NCBI RefSeq assembly: GCF_000497045.1
Contig: NW_015961991.1
Coordinates: 558,812-622,811, forward strand
Length of the DNA stretch: 64,000 nucleotides
Direction of reading: 5' to 3'
Source: Kalmanozyma brasiliensis GHG001
Lineage: Eukaryota > Basidiomycota > Ustilaginomycetes > Ustilaginales
Shown here: in pieces, positions 19,892-30,222 of the stretch
Position numbering within the stretch: the first letter of the stretch is position 1
Layout of the letters: each line of letters starts with the position of its first letter
Made by a program: the position numbers and the translations under genes
The notes under the pieces: model-generated
Seen by the model: only the letters and a program-made list of their open reading frames with translations
Database searches by the model: none
What the model was told of the DNA's origin: nothing

Positions 19892-20074
19892 TTGCTGTTT
19901 TCTCATTGGAATCCATATGTACCACCATCGAAAGAATTGATGAGTCGTCTGTGCATCACGCTGGCCGACGCACCATGTCGCGCGCCTGGATAGCCTCACG
20001 CAAAGCTCACGATGACACAGCATCTCTTGACACACCGCGCCAAATCTGCGACATCTGCGGGTGGGACGACGGGT

Positions 20075-21223
20075 TCACGATTGGACATTGCCCGCGGCGA
20101 GCAACGCTCTTTCCCTCTCGAGTCGCTCCAGCAGCTTCTCTCTGCGCTTCGCCGTTTCTCTTCGCACCTCTTGCTCCCTTTCCTCGCTCCTGCCTCTCGC
20201 TCCACCGTTCGACCTGCCGTACTGAAGCAGCGCACTCTCGTCGTACCATCGCAACTCGTCCTTTCCACTCCTCAAAAAACACTCGAGCTCGTGCAATACA
20301 TGCCTGGCCGTACCTTCACCCAAGAACTCGCCCACCAGCCGGACAGTCTGGTCGTCGCTGACCTCAAATACTTGGAGCAGCGAAAGCGTGTATTTGGTGA
20401 GAAATTCCACATCGAGGTGGGGCCAGAGGGAGAGGTCGCGGCGGAGGAAGGTGGTGATGCGTCGTGCGAGTGGACCGCCTGCAATGGTATCGGCGCGGAT
20501 CTGCATGGGTGAGGGGCAAGGGCGGTATCGTGTATGGCGATTGGAGCCCACATGACGCGCGAAGAGGGCGTGACGGTAGATTTGGGCGCGAAAGGCTAGA
20601 TTGGTGTGCGAGGTGCGGACGACGCGAGCGCGTTGCACGCGACGCACGAGGGTGCTGCGATCGGGACGAGGAACGTCCGCGGAGGACGGGAGGGCGGAGG
20701 ATGGGGCAGGCGGCAGGTGATACCGCACGTAATCATCGTCGAGACGGATGGAATGGATGATGTGGTCCCCAATGTCCGTTTGACACAAAGGACACCGACG
20801 CTTGATCGAAAGCCATCGGAGGATGCATTGGAAGCAGAATTGAGAGTGCAGACACCGCGGAAGCACCGTGCGGTCCACGATGGGCGTCGAATGGCAGATC
20901 AGACACCATGTTGCATCGTCCTCCTCCAGCTCTGCGTCTTGGCTGTTGTCGAAAGTTGCGACATCTGCGTCGCAGGTCGTGGACGGCACGGCGTCGATGT
21001 CGAGCGCACGAGCTTTGCCATTTGCTTTGTGAGATGAGCGCTCGTTGGGCGGATCCGGAGTGGTTGAGGTGGAATTCGACGACGCTGCAGAGTGTGCTTT
21101 CACATGGTCGTTGTCCAGATCATCCCCTTTGGATCGCATCAAGCACGGTCGCCCAAAACAGACTGTGTCGATCTGAGATGATGGTGGCGAGTCGCAGACT
21201 AGGGAGAATTTTTGGGTTCGCAT
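20075..21223 (-). CDS. TOPORS-like RING-finger E3 ubiquitin ligase (382 aa)
   Basis: Likely nuclear E3 ligase. A C3HC4 RING starts near residue 107: WCLICHSTPIVDRTVLPRCL then HSQFCFQC and CPLCQ. The segment just after it (DIGDHIIHSIRLDDDYVRYHL) and a following region with RTSHTNLAFRAQIYRHALFA resemble the arrangement in TOPORS (topoisomerase I-binding RING protein, E3 for ubiquitin and SUMO). A further helical region and a basic coiled-coil tail (EEREQEVRRETAKRREKLL) finish the protein. I chose the ATG at 21223 (gaaaATG, A at -3); the next one at 21139 has a poor context and gives 354 aa. It is divergent from the deaminase gene with 252 bp between ATGs, so the two may share a promoter. RING is certain; the TOPORS link is a judgement from motif order. 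Confidence 0.82.
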   Translation of the reverse strand: MRTQKFSLVCDSPPSSQIDTVCFGRPCLMRSKGDDLDNDHVKAHSAASSNSTSTTPDPPNERSSHKANGKARALDIDAVPSTTCDADVATFDNSQDAELEEDDATWCLICHSTPIVDRTVLPRCLHSQFCFQCILRWLSIKRRCPLCQTDIGDHIIHSIRLDDDYVRYHLPPAPSSALPSSADVPRPDRSTLVRRVQRARVVRTSHTNLAFRAQIYRHALFARHVGSNRHTRYRPCPSPMQIRADTIAGGPLARRITTFLRRDLSLWPHLDVEFLTKYTLSLLQVFEVSDDQTVRLVGEFLGEGTARHVLHELECFLRSGKDELRWYDESALLQYGRSNGGARGRSEEREQEVRRETAKRREKLLERLERERALLAAGNVQS

Positions 21224-21475
21224 TTTCCGCTCCGACTTTTGATTTGGGCCGGAAAGTCGACCGCGGCAAATCAAAGAGGGAAAACTGATAAGATAACTTG
21301 GCGGGCAGATCTCGGACTTGGCCGACTCGCACAGAGGGGGCCGACGGGCCGAGGTTCCTTGTGCGCCTTTCTCTCGCACTCTTCATCATTTGGTGTTGAT
21401 GCTTGAGCAGTCGAGGGATACAAAAGGGATCACCATTCTGGAAAGAATCGGTTTGCAACGTCACTGCCCACCACA

Positions 21476-22132
21476 ATGTCGACCAGCGACGCACAGCACC
21501 ACGGCCACGCGCCCTCGCACCTCCTCGCCGCGCTCCTCTCCACGATCACCACGTCGATCATCCCTCTGACGACGCCCGCCGTTGCGCGCGGGTGCAAAGT
21601 GTTCGGCGCATCCATTCTGTCCAAGTCGACGCTCACTCCGATCGTCTCTTCCACCAACGACGAGATCACCTCCCCGCTGCTGCACGGGGAGATGGCGACG
21701 CTATTCGCCTTTCACGAGCACAACAATTCGCTCCCTGCAGCAGACCGAGTCGATCCGAAGGACTGCGTCTTTCTAGCAACACACGAACCGTGCTCCCTCT
21801 GCCTCAGCGCGATCACCTGGAGCGGATTCGACAACTTCTACTACCTCTTCACGTATCGGGATACCATGGAGAGCTTCGCCATTCCACACGACATTGAGAT
21901 TCTCAAAGAGGTCTTCCAAACGAGCCAGGGAGACGACGCGAAGCTGTACAATCGCAAGAACAAGTACTGGCAAAGCTGGTCCTTTCAAGATCTCATCGAT
22001 CAATCGCCCCAAGAGGAGAGAGGCGAGCTGCAAAGGAGATTGGAAGAGGTCAAGGCGCAATATAACGGGCTTTCAGAGACGTATCAGTCGAGCAAGGCTG
22101 ATCAGACACCAGGGCAGATTCCGCTCGCATAG
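21476..22132 (+). CDS. Cytidine/deoxycytidylate deaminase-fold protein (218 aa)
   Basis: Zinc-dependent nucleoside or base deaminase fold. The zinc and catalytic residues are visible: H70-G-E72 (SPLLHGEMATLFAF) and P-C106-x2-C109 (THEPCSLCLSAITWSG), matching the H-x-E...P-C-x2-C signature. The start at 21476 has an ideal caacaATG-like context (ccacaATGtcg). The C-terminal 60 residues are charged and helical (PQEERGELQRRLEEVKAQY). The PCSLC plus following ITWSG pattern is nearer to the guanine-deaminase/tRNA-deaminase-like branch than to short CDD enzymes, but the substrate cannot be read from the sequence. No targeting signal. It shares a 252-bp divergent upstream region with the RING gene. 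Confidence 0.86.
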   Translation: MSTSDAQHHGHAPSHLLAALLSTITTSIIPLTTPAVARGCKVFGASILSKSTLTPIVSSTNDEITSPLLHGEMATLFAFHEHNNSLPAADRVDPKDCVFLATHEPCSLCLSAITWSGFDNFYYLFTYRDTMESFAIPHDIEILKEVFQTSQGDDAKLYNRKNKYWQSWSFQDLIDQSPQEERGELQRRLEEVKAQYNGLSETYQSSKADQTPGQIPLA

Positions 22133-22450
22133 CCCAGGTTCTTTCGCATAGAATGGAATGATAGGAGTGAACTGGGACCCCGTCCCGTTTGAAAGGGCGG
22201 TTGTGAGAAGGGCCTCCGTAGGATGCGAGCTGTGGACAAGGCTGTTCACGCTGCGAAGCGAGGTGACGCGTGGATCCGGCGAAACGGGGCGGTGCATCCA
22301 CCATCCGCATGAATGGCGCCGGCTCGGATCACATGGGTCCGACCTCCCCACTCCTCTGAACAGATCCATATAACCTCCTCCTTCCTTTCAAGTCCATCCC
22401 CCCTCCCCCTGTTCCACCGAACCCATCCCAAAGCCGTAGAGACAAAGAAA
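22133..22450. other. Intergenic spacer with promoter of the first GNAT gene
   Basis: 318 bp. It holds the 3' end of the deaminase gene and a TATA box at 22369-22374. An in-frame ATG at 22313 precedes that box and is therefore unlikely to be used. Confidence 0.6.
22369..22374 (+). promoter_or_regulatory. TATA-like box of the first GNAT gene
   Basis: TATAAC, 82 bp before the chosen ATG at 22451. Confidence 0.5.
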
Positions 22451-23200
22451 ATGACCGCTGTCTCACAGACCTTCATCATCCGCCTCGCGCGGCGCAGCGA
22501 CATCCCCGCGATGGCGCACATCGTCTACGCCGCCAATCACGATGCCACCAACACGACCGAGGACGAAATGATGCAGATCGCCGAGCTGGATATCGATCCG
22601 ACCGTGGGGCACAAGTTGTCGCGCGATGAGGAGCTGGTGCGGACCGAAGCGCGATTTACCGAGTTGTTCGACGAGGGTGCGAATCGATTTGTCGGCGTAT
22701 ACCTTCTTCCGACGCTCACGGACGAAGGGGAGAAGGAGAAGGGAAAGGAGAAGCCGGAAGATGGGGAGGTTGTGCCAGAGGGAGCAGTGTTGGTCGGCCA
22801 AGCGGTGTGGTTGAAAGTCGGCAAGGACACCCCGTCTGACCAACCGGCAATGGATAAGCTAGTGCAGGACAAGCCGGTCATGATCAGTCGCTTCAAAGCA
22901 CAAATCACACGGACGAGAGAAGCACAGATGAAAGGGAGGGACTATTGGTGGTTGAAGGTCCTCACTGTGCATCCCGAGTACCAACGACGAGGGTTGGGAA
23001 GCATGCTCGTCAAATGGGGCACACAAAAAGCGGACGGAGACGGTTTGCACGGATGGCTTGAGACGAGTCCCATGGGCCTGGGGGCGTATCTGAAAGCAGG
23101 CTTCAAAGTCGCCGGCATGGACAGGATCGACGAGCCTCGAGCCAAGAGAGGCCACTTGGAATGGCCGTATATGATCTATGACTCGCGAGGGACGCAGTAG
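22451..23200 (+). CDS. GNAT-family N-acetyltransferase, copy 1 (249 aa)
   Basis: Acyl-CoA-dependent acetyltransferase of the GNAT fold. The start at 22451 (aagaaaATGacc, A at -3) lies downstream of the TATA box; the frame extends upstream to 22313. The N-terminal strand-helix FIIRLARRSDIPAMAHIVYA is typical. Motif A, which binds the CoA pyrophosphate, is LTVHPEYQRRGLGSMLVKWG at about residues 174-193, with Q/R-x-x-G-x-G satisfied. ETSPMGLGAYLKAGF follows, as in fungal small-molecule GNATs. A charged low-complexity insert (EGEKEKGKEKPEDGE) sits near residue 100. The next gene is a clear tandem duplicate. Substrate is unknown. Confidence 0.88.
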   Translation: MTAVSQTFIIRLARRSDIPAMAHIVYAANHDATNTTEDEMMQIAELDIDPTVGHKLSRDEELVRTEARFTELFDEGANRFVGVYLLPTLTDEGEKEKGKEKPEDGEVVPEGAVLVGQAVWLKVGKDTPSDQPAMDKLVQDKPVMISRFKAQITRTREAQMKGRDYWWLKVLTVHPEYQRRGLGSMLVKWGTQKADGDGLHGWLETSPMGLGAYLKAGFKVAGMDRIDEPRAKRGHLEWPYMIYDSRGTQ

Positions 23201-23619
23201 CACGAGCTGACCTACGATGAAGCGTCGACCTTTCTGAGCCGCCAGCCAGCTCTTGGACGTTCAATACCACACAGCCTCCTCACCGTCGATTTTGTCGATT
23301 CCTCTGCTTGCCAAGTGTGATCCATTCGTCGTCGGAGAGTCGTCCCGGGGACTCCGCGGGAACCCTCTGTGCTGAGCCTGCCGTCGGCAAGAAAGTGGGG
23401 TCAAATTGACACTCCGAGTCATGATCCGGCTACCCACGCGCCGTTGTTGGACCCTGAACGAAGGCCATGCATGCTCGGACCACTTGGATCCGCGCAGTTT
23501 CTTCGTGTGACTCCACCACTTTGCCCGGTCGACGGAATGCTCGGTCTTCCGCTATATAGCCCTCCGACTCTCGCACAAGGAATCTTCGTACTTCCAAAAC
23601 ACCTAGATCAGTCGCCAAG
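23201..23619. other. Intergenic spacer with promoter of the second GNAT gene
   Basis: 419 bp between the tandem GNAT genes, with a TATA box at 23553-23559. I see nothing else. Confidence 0.6.
23553..23559 (+). promoter_or_regulatory. TATA box of the second GNAT gene
   Basis: TATATAG, 67 bp before the ATG at 23620. Confidence 0.55.
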
Positions 23620-24363
23620 ATGACGACGGACAGCACCCCGCAGCGATTCGTGACCCGCCTCACGCGGCAATCCGAGATTCCGGATATGGCGCGCATCCAA
23701 TACGACGCCTTCAACGATCCTCACTCTACCATGCCCGACGAGCTGCCTCAGATCGCGGCTCTCGACGTGGACCCTACCGTCGGTCGCCCGCCCACGCGCG
23801 ACGAGTCGATCGCCAAGACCATACAACGCTTCGAGGCGGTGTGGGCGAAGAACAAGTATACGATCGTCGGCGTCTACCTCCTCCCTCCGACCGCGAACGA
23901 TGTCGACATCGGCGAAGGGAGCGATACAGACTCGTCGAGTCTCCCGGAAGGGTCGGTGCTGGTGGGCCAAGCAACGTGGCAGAGGCTAGACGAACACTCG
24001 CCTTTGGACGCGCCAGAGATGGAGGAGCAGGAGAAGAAGGAGCCCGTGCTGATACACAGGTTCATGGCCCAGATCCATCGGACCAGGGAAACGCTGATGA
24101 AGGGAAAGACGTACTGGTTCCTGAAGGTGCTGACGATCGATCCAAAGTTCCAGCGCAAGGGATTGGGGACGCTGTTGGTCAAGTGGGGAACGAAGAGGGC
24201 CGATCGAGAGGGAGTGAATGCTTGGTTGGAGAGCAGCCCCATGGGCAAAGGCGCCTACCTCAAGGCTGGGTTTAGGGTGCTCGGTATGGATCGGGTCGAC
24301 GAGCCACGGGCCAAGAAGGGGTACCTCGAGTGGCCCTACATGATCCACGAGCCGACGCAGTAG
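23620..24363 (+). CDS. GNAT-family N-acetyltransferase, copy 2 (247 aa)
   Basis: Tandem paralogue of the preceding gene, same strand, with its own TATA box. Motif A is LTIDPKFQRKGLGTLLVKWG, again satisfying Q/R-x-x-G-x-G, followed by ESSPMGKGAYLKAGF. Hand alignment of the last 82 comparable residues with copy 1 gives about 58 identities, while the central linker (an acidic, Ser-rich insert here, a Lys/Glu-rich one in copy 1) has diverged. The start at 23620 has an A at -3 (caagATG). As with copy 1 the substrate is not evident; duplication plus separate promoters suggests different expression or acceptor range. Confidence 0.88.
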   Translation: MTTDSTPQRFVTRLTRQSEIPDMARIQYDAFNDPHSTMPDELPQIAALDVDPTVGRPPTRDESIAKTIQRFEAVWAKNKYTIVGVYLLPPTANDVDIGEGSDTDSSSLPEGSVLVGQATWQRLDEHSPLDAPEMEEQEKKEPVLIHRFMAQIHRTRETLMKGKTYWFLKVLTIDPKFQRKGLGTLLVKWGTKRADREGVNAWLESSPMGKGAYLKAGFRVLGMDRVDEPRAKKGYLEWPYMIHEPTQ

Positions 24364-24537
24364 CAGCACGATGATAGAGGGTTGATGGAACAACATGGAT
24401 TAGATGACGATGGATTATGCAAGTCGTGCTGTGAATTGGACTGTATGAGACGGTGACATGGAAGAAGACCTGCGAATGGGACGATGGACGAAGCAAGAAT
24501 GCAAGCAGCGTGGCGCGGCTAGAAAGAGGCGACGTGT

Positions 24538-26175
24538 TCATGCGCTTGCCGGAACCTCCTCTCGCTTCTCCGACGGAGGCGTGACAGGATCGCTCGAAAC
24601 CTCAGGCTGAAGGTACCTTTTGTACGCAAAGAGGGCGAGCGATGCCAGTGTCGACAACGTCAACGTGCCTGCGATGAATGCGATGAAGCCCGTGAAACCG
24701 AAGCTTCCGTAGGCGGATTCGGGGCCGAGCGTATCCGGATAGAATTGCACCGCAATGATGGGTCCCAGCATGGCAGCGAGACCCCGGTAGCAAACGAGAT
24801 ACAGGAAACGCAACGAGAACTCGTGCGACTTGGACCTGTCCGGAATGTCCCTCGATACGGGCGCCAAGAAGCTCGAGTATCCGCCGCCCGTGATGCCGAA
24901 GAAGACGACGTAGACGATGAGTTTCGTCAACGACTTGCCGGCAAAGCCAAAGACGAGCACGGTGAAGATAAGGTTGAGCCCGGTCGAAGTGGCCATGATG
25001 AGCGGGTAAGGGAAGCGGTCGACAAGGTAGCCGAGCACAAAGTAGGTGACGGCGGCTGCGGCGTTGAAAGCGGAGAGGATGCCGGTCGAGGTGTTGGAGC
25101 TGAAGCCCATCGAGGTGGCGTAGTTGGAGATGTTGAGCGCGACCGAGTAATAGGCCGTTGTCTGGGTGACCAGCGCAACGAAGCTGAGGATGGTGATGGG
25201 GGAGAGGAGCGAGCGCGGGAAGCCAGGCAGGGCGTCCTTCCATCGAATGGGCTTCGAGGTAGGAGCATGTGGACGACCAGGAGCGATCCACATGACAGCG
25301 CCGCCTGAAATGACAAGCTGCATAAGAGCCCACGTTCGCAGTGTCCATCGAAAGCCGACGCTCTCTAGCAGCTTTGTGAAGATGACGGGCCAGACGATGC
25401 CGCCGATTCCGGAACCGGCAAAGATGAGAGCGGTGGCGAATCCGCGCTTCTTGTCCCACCAGTCCGGTAGCCACAGGACGACGGTAGTGAAGAGGTTGCC
25501 TCCGAACATGCCGAGCAGTAGGCCTTGAAAGACAATGACCAGCGCGACCGAGTTGGAAAAGCTGGCGATGAGGAGCGATAGCGAAGAGCCAATGACACAA
25601 ACGTAGGTAAAGTACTTGATGTGCGAAGGGAACATCGAGTAGAGGCCAAAGGTAAAGAGCGGAATGAAGTGCTGTCCTGCGAGTAGACAGGTGCCGATGG
25701 TCGAAGTGGCGGTGAGGGAAGCGTGGTGGAAAGGAGATCTTTCATCGTGCTGGTGGTAGTCCTGGAAGGAACCGTATCCGTACGAGGCGCCCCAGATCAT
25801 GAACTCGGTCGCGGCGGAAGCAAGGACAAACTTCCATGCTGCCCAGCCTCGATCTTTGATGGGTTCGTTGGCATCCTCGCGCGAGCATTCGATGGTAGTG
25901 GCGCACGATGGCGAGGAGGGCTCGTTGTTGGGCTGATGGTCGTGGTTGGCTGCTTGGTCTTGAGTGTCTGCTGGCAGCGAGCTCAACGGCGTCGATAAGC
26001 TGTTGGGTTCGCCGTCGGTGACGGGAGCATCCTTCTCGGGGTCCGAGACGGAGCCTGAGGATGGCTTCTCTTCATCCTGATGCTGAACCACCTCAATCTG
26101 TGAGGACGGTCTGTTGTCGAGGCGCTGGAGATGGTGGTAGTGCTCCACTTGGTGTTCGTGCGCGACTTTGTCCAT
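24538..26175 (-). CDS. MFS transporter, monocarboxylate-transporter-like (545 aa)
   Basis: Membrane carrier of the major facilitator superfamily, monocarboxylate porter type. The start at 26175 has A at -3 (cacaATGg). A cytosolic, acidic and Ser-rich N-terminus of about 110 residues precedes TM1 (WAAWKFVLASAATEFMIWGA), followed by FGSFQDY-like YGSFQDYHQHD, a hallmark region of fungal MCT-like proteins. Twelve hydrophobic spans follow; TM4-5 contains KKRGFATALIFAGSGIGGIV, the typical R-G-x-A-x-G-x-x-x-x-G-S-x-x-G pattern of this group. Fungal members may carry carboxylates, riboflavin (MCH5) or unknown anions. The neighbours give no clear substrate hint. Confidence 0.92.
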   Translation of the reverse strand: MDKVAHEHQVEHYHHLQRLDNRPSSQIEVVQHQDEEKPSSGSVSDPEKDAPVTDGEPNSLSTPLSSLPADTQDQAANHDHQPNNEPSSPSCATTIECSREDANEPIKDRGWAAWKFVLASAATEFMIWGASYGYGSFQDYHQHDERSPFHHASLTATSTIGTCLLAGQHFIPLFTFGLYSMFPSHIKYFTYVCVIGSSLSLLIASFSNSVALVIVFQGLLLGMFGGNLFTTVVLWLPDWWDKKRGFATALIFAGSGIGGIVWPVIFTKLLESVGFRWTLRTWALMQLVISGGAVMWIAPGRPHAPTSKPIRWKDALPGFPRSLLSPITILSFVALVTQTTAYYSVALNISNYATSMGFSSNTSTGILSAFNAAAAVTYFVLGYLVDRFPYPLIMATSTGLNLIFTVLVFGFAGKSLTKLIVYVVFFGITGGGYSSFLAPVSRDIPDRSKSHEFSLRFLYLVCYRGLAAMLGPIIAVQFYPDTLGPESAYGSFGFTGFIAFIAGTLTLSTLASLALFAYKRYLQPEVSSDPVTPPSEKREEVPASA

Positions 26176-28563
26176 TGTGAAGGTGATTCTGAGACCGTGT
26201 GCGTCGCAATCTACTTGTGCCTGTAATGGTATGGCGCAATCGGTCTAGGAGGATGGCGCCATCAATTTGAAGGAGGTGAAGCAAGAGAAAGCTGAGTCGG
26301 AGAGCTGCATCAATGGGCCTGCTATAAGTGGGCGAAGGTGGTCTATATTGAGTCACACTTGTGGGAGAAGGAGGAGTGAAAAGGGCAGAGCAACGGTGCA
26401 ATGTGATGGTTTGAGTTGAAGTGACCGGTGCAGTGAAAAGTGTGACTGCCCAGGAACAAAGGCTCTGTCGGAAAAGACGCCGAGATGAGTCCGATGTGTG
26501 GGAGAATGTTTGGGTGGTGACTGTGGTTGGCGGGTCATCCGACGCTTTGCATTGCGCCTGATTCACTCTCTCAGTGTGCGAGAGCGAGCGTGGGAGGCAG
26601 CCTGAGATGGGTCAGCCACACAAGGTTGCAGCGGGGCGTGAGAAGGAATGGGCCAAGGTGTGCGTTGGTGGATATGGAGCATGAGTTTGACGTGGATGCT
26701 GCCAGAATTTTACGCGACGATATTGACCGGTCTGGCTGTCAAACGAGCTGCGCCATCCTAGCCGAACCCAGTCTGGGGTTCCTCAAAGCCTGCCTAGAAC
26801 CTCTGGCGCCCCTTCTAGCGCCCGTTGAAGCCTGGACATCGTTGGATCCTGTCGATATGAAACCTTTGCCCTCTCGATCCCATAGACAGTCGCTCAAAAC
26901 TCGATGTCCGCTTGATCTTATTCGGATGCATAGGCGACTTCGATTCACTCTGAGCGGATGACTCGAACGGCGTCGTAACCCTGTGCTCCTGAAAGGTCTG
27001 CTATCAATGCTCGTATCTTGGGCACATGGCTTGCACAGGATGGGTTGCTTCGAGCAAGAGAGCCTGCTACTTGTCGTGCATCGCTTGACAGCTCCCCGTC
27101 TTTGTTCTCGCAGAACCTTGCAGGAGAAGCGGAAAACTCGAGTCAAGACCTCACGCTCTGCAGTCTTGGCCACGGGACCCTGATCAACAATTTTTCTTCT
27201 TGGAAAATCGGCCGTGGAAAACACCGAACCAGGGTGAGCCGCGGATAATGCCAGATCGTCCGATTTTTCCCGCTTGTCATTGCCAGATCGGAAAGATCGA
27301 CTGACGTCCGAGGCTCTGCCGACCAGCTTGCTTCCTCGCGATGCTTTCGACCCTTGACACGACCAACACTCGCTGATCCAATCCGCCAAATCCGCCTGCA
27401 TCCGATGGCGACAATCGGTGCGCAAGGAGCTTGGACGCTGAGATAGACAGGGCTTGATGTTGTTGAGCGCACCCTGCGTATCTAGAAGGCCGACGCAATG
27501 CGAGAAATTTCAAGAGGCGATCGCTACTCGAGCACCTGGCTGATTGCAACCTTGCCTGCGGTACGGTGTTCGGCGATGAGTGGCATGCATGCAGGAATCC
27601 TAAGAGAGCTTTGGCAAAAGCTTTGAATCACACCTCGATGCGCCCATGCTGACCGCTTTGTCGGGAACGCAAGATCGAAATCAAGCCGTCTCTACTCCAT
27701 CACACCGGTGCAAGTTCGGCTCTTCACGGAGCGCTTGGGCCTAGATTGTCAAGGTGTGACAGGGCCGAAAGCAGAACGATATGGAAAGTGCGCGAAGCGA
27801 CGAAGGCTAAACAAGATTCAAGCGTCTGCCACGCGGCATACAAGCAAGATCGGCATTTGATGTCGTATGTCATCATTCCGGCTGTGACACACAAAGTTCC
27901 GAAATTGGACGTCAGCAGCACCACACCCACGCCAAGCAAGCCAAAATTTTGAGAGAAATCATCGAATCCTTACCGGTAAGACCAGCGTCTTCTGAACCGG
28001 ATCGACGACACTTTGCATCATCCATGACTCTCTCACCCTGGTTGGTTCAGATGCACCGAGATACGTCCGCTTGAGTTGCTTGACCTGCATCTCGACGTCT
28101 GCTCGTCCAACCCGCCAACGGGAGGCCTTTGCGTCATGGTCGCCAACGCATGCTGCGCCATTACGAAGCGGGTGGTTGATCTTGGACCGACGTCTGCCGG
28201 TCAGCGGCGATAGCTTCGTTTGCATGAGACCAGAATCGAAAAGGACAATAGAGAAATAACATGGAACAGGCGCAGGTGGCGGGCGGAGATTAGCATGTCG
28301 CACGAGCTCAGATCTTCTCAAAGCGCGCTCGGTTGTATTGCCGCACAGCCATTGTGCTCGCACTGCACTCTCGTGTCTGCGCTCGTTTTCTTCTTCGAGG
28401 TGCTAGATTTGAGTTGATTGTGTCGCTAGATGTCTCTTGTCCTAGCCGGTGCTGATTCTGCCGGCGCTCTTGTCCCTGTTGACATATAACCAGCTGCTCT
28501 CCTCGCCCATTCCCTCCTTCTTTTCCGCATCACACATCCACCACCAGTTCCACTTCATCCGCC
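26176..28563. other. Long divergent intergenic region without a convincing gene
   Basis: About 2.4 kb. It should contain the promoters of the MFS gene (left) and the alcohol dehydrogenase gene (right, TATA at 28485-28490). The longest open frames (26739-27425 minus, 26527-26961 plus) look random in composition and overlap each other. No tRNA-like structure was noticed. Confidence 0.5.
28485..28490 (+). promoter_or_regulatory. TATA-like box of the alcohol dehydrogenase gene
   Basis: TATAAC, 79 bp before the ATG at 28564, followed by a pyrimidine-rich leader. Confidence 0.5.
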
Positions 28564-29595
28564 ATGTCTTCCGTCAACCTCGGCACCGTCTTCAAGGGCT
28601 CGCAGTCCGGCAAGGTCGTCAAGGCCCAGGGCACCGACCGCACCATCAACCCGCGCGATGTCGTCATCGACATCACACACTCTGGTCTCTGCTACACCGA
28701 CATTCACTACCTCAAGAAGGACATGGTCCTCGGCCACGAAGGTGTCGGTGTCGTCTCGCAAGTCGGCCCCGAGGTCAAGGACTTCAAAAAGGGCGACCGC
28801 GTCGGCTGGGGATACAATCACGGCTCGTGCGGTACCTGCAAGTTCTGCAAGAAGGGCCGCGACACCAACTGCTACAAGAACCGCATGTACGCCAGCGCCG
28901 ATCTCGACCAGGCTTCGTTCGGTGACAAGTTTGTCATCACCGAAGAGTTCTGCCACCTCATCCCTGAAGGTCTCGAGCTGAAGCACGCTGCCCCCTTGCA
29001 GTGCGGCGGTGCGACCGTGTTTGGTGCCATGCACCAGTGTGGCGTCTCCTCCGAGGACCGTGTCGGTGTGATTGGTATCGGTGGTCTCGGACACCTTGCC
29101 ATTCAGTTCCTCAACAAGATGGGTTGCGAGGTCGTCGTCTTTTCCGGTTCCGAGAACAAGAAGGACGAGGCCCTCAAGCTCGGCGCGCACGAGTTTGTCG
29201 CTGCCAAGAACAACCCCAAGTTCGAGGGTGTCAAGCCCGTGGACTTCCTCATCGTCACCACCAGCGCTCAGCCCGACTGGAAGGCGTACCTTAGGGTGCT
29301 CGAGAAGGACGCTACCATCATCCCGCTCTCGGTCGACGAGGGCAACTTTGAGTTCCCTTACATGCCCATCATTGGCAAGCAGCTCAAGATTCAGGGTTCG
29401 CTGGTTGCGACCCGCGACGTGCACGCCAAGATGCTGCAGTTCGCCGCTCGTCACGGCATCAAGCCCATGATTGAGGAGGTGCCCATGACCGAGGAGGGCA
29501 TCAACAGCGCCGTCGAGCGATTGAAGAAGGGCGACGTTCGTTACCGATTTGTCGCCGTCTCGCAGACCAACAAGCCCAGCTCGGCCAACCTCTGA
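28564..29595 (+). CDS. Zinc-containing alcohol dehydrogenase, MDR family (343 aa)
   Basis: Cytosolic NAD(P)-dependent alcohol/aldehyde oxidoreductase. The ATG at 28564 (gccATGtct) opens 343 codons, the usual length for this family. Catalytic zinc ligands are visible: C in HSGLCYTDIHY and H-E in LGHEGVGVV. The structural zinc lobe is CGTCKFCKKGRDTNC. The dinucleotide fold carries GIGGLGHLAIQFLNKMG, and the sequence after it (FSGSENKKDEA) lacks an acidic residue at the end of beta2, which usually favours NADP(H). The closest named types are bacterial AdhP/AdhA-like enzymes and fungal ADH1-like cytosolic forms. Strong codon bias suggests high expression. No intron. Confidence 0.95.
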   Translation: MSSVNLGTVFKGSQSGKVVKAQGTDRTINPRDVVIDITHSGLCYTDIHYLKKDMVLGHEGVGVVSQVGPEVKDFKKGDRVGWGYNHGSCGTCKFCKKGRDTNCYKNRMYASADLDQASFGDKFVITEEFCHLIPEGLELKHAAPLQCGGATVFGAMHQCGVSSEDRVGVIGIGGLGHLAIQFLNKMGCEVVVFSGSENKKDEALKLGAHEFVAAKNNPKFEGVKPVDFLIVTTSAQPDWKAYLRVLEKDATIIPLSVDEGNFEFPYMPIIGKQLKIQGSLVATRDVHAKMLQFAARHGIKPMIEEVPMTEEGINSAVERLKKGDVRYRFVAVSQTNKPSSANL

Positions 29596-30222
29596 TTCGC
29601 TACCTCTTGCGCCATTGATACCTCTTCGGATCTGTCACTTTCTGTACTCTAGCACTCATTCCACCACCTCCTACATCGCAGCAATCTCCTAATAGACGTC
29701 TTCTTCCTCTTGATGCTCACATCGTGCGCAGCAACGATGTCGTCCGCCATTATCGTAAAAATGCCTGGCTTGTTAGACTCGATGCTGTTTGTTCCTTCCT
29801 AGAAATTTGAGCGTGGCGCCTCCACAAGCTTGGAGCGTGGTTGAGCTGTGAGTGTGACTGCAGCCTGCAGCTTGGCTAAGGAAGCGCGGCGCAGAAGCAG
29901 CACAGCGCATCTTCTCGGCAAAGCAAACTCGGCCAAGATGAGCGCTGTGACAGCTTTGAATTGACCCTGTCTTCTGACCACGGCTCGGCTTCTTCTTGCG
30001 GCAATCACGATCCTTGGCAGTCCTCGGTGCTTCGCTCCCACCGTCACTGCTCAGTCGAGTCTCCCTACAGGTCTCAGGTAGACACGCCAATATACAGCCG
30101 CGACGAACCAAGCCACAGCATCGCAGCTCGAATGGTCGCAATCGTCCAGACCAGGCGCACGACCCCGGTCGCAGCATAGAGCAGTACCGAACACACCATC
30201 GCCTGTGGCGCGGACAGTCACC
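29596..30222. other. Intergenic spacer
   Basis: 627 bp between two plus-strand genes: 3' flank of the dehydrogenase gene and promoter of the large DUF1308-LCCL gene. No TATA box or further gene is evident. Confidence 0.55.

Noticed and set aside
26739..27425. 228-codon minus-strand open frame in the long spacer
   Set aside because: Arg/Ser/Cys-rich random-looking product, poor start, overlapped by other frames; no domain or splice structure.
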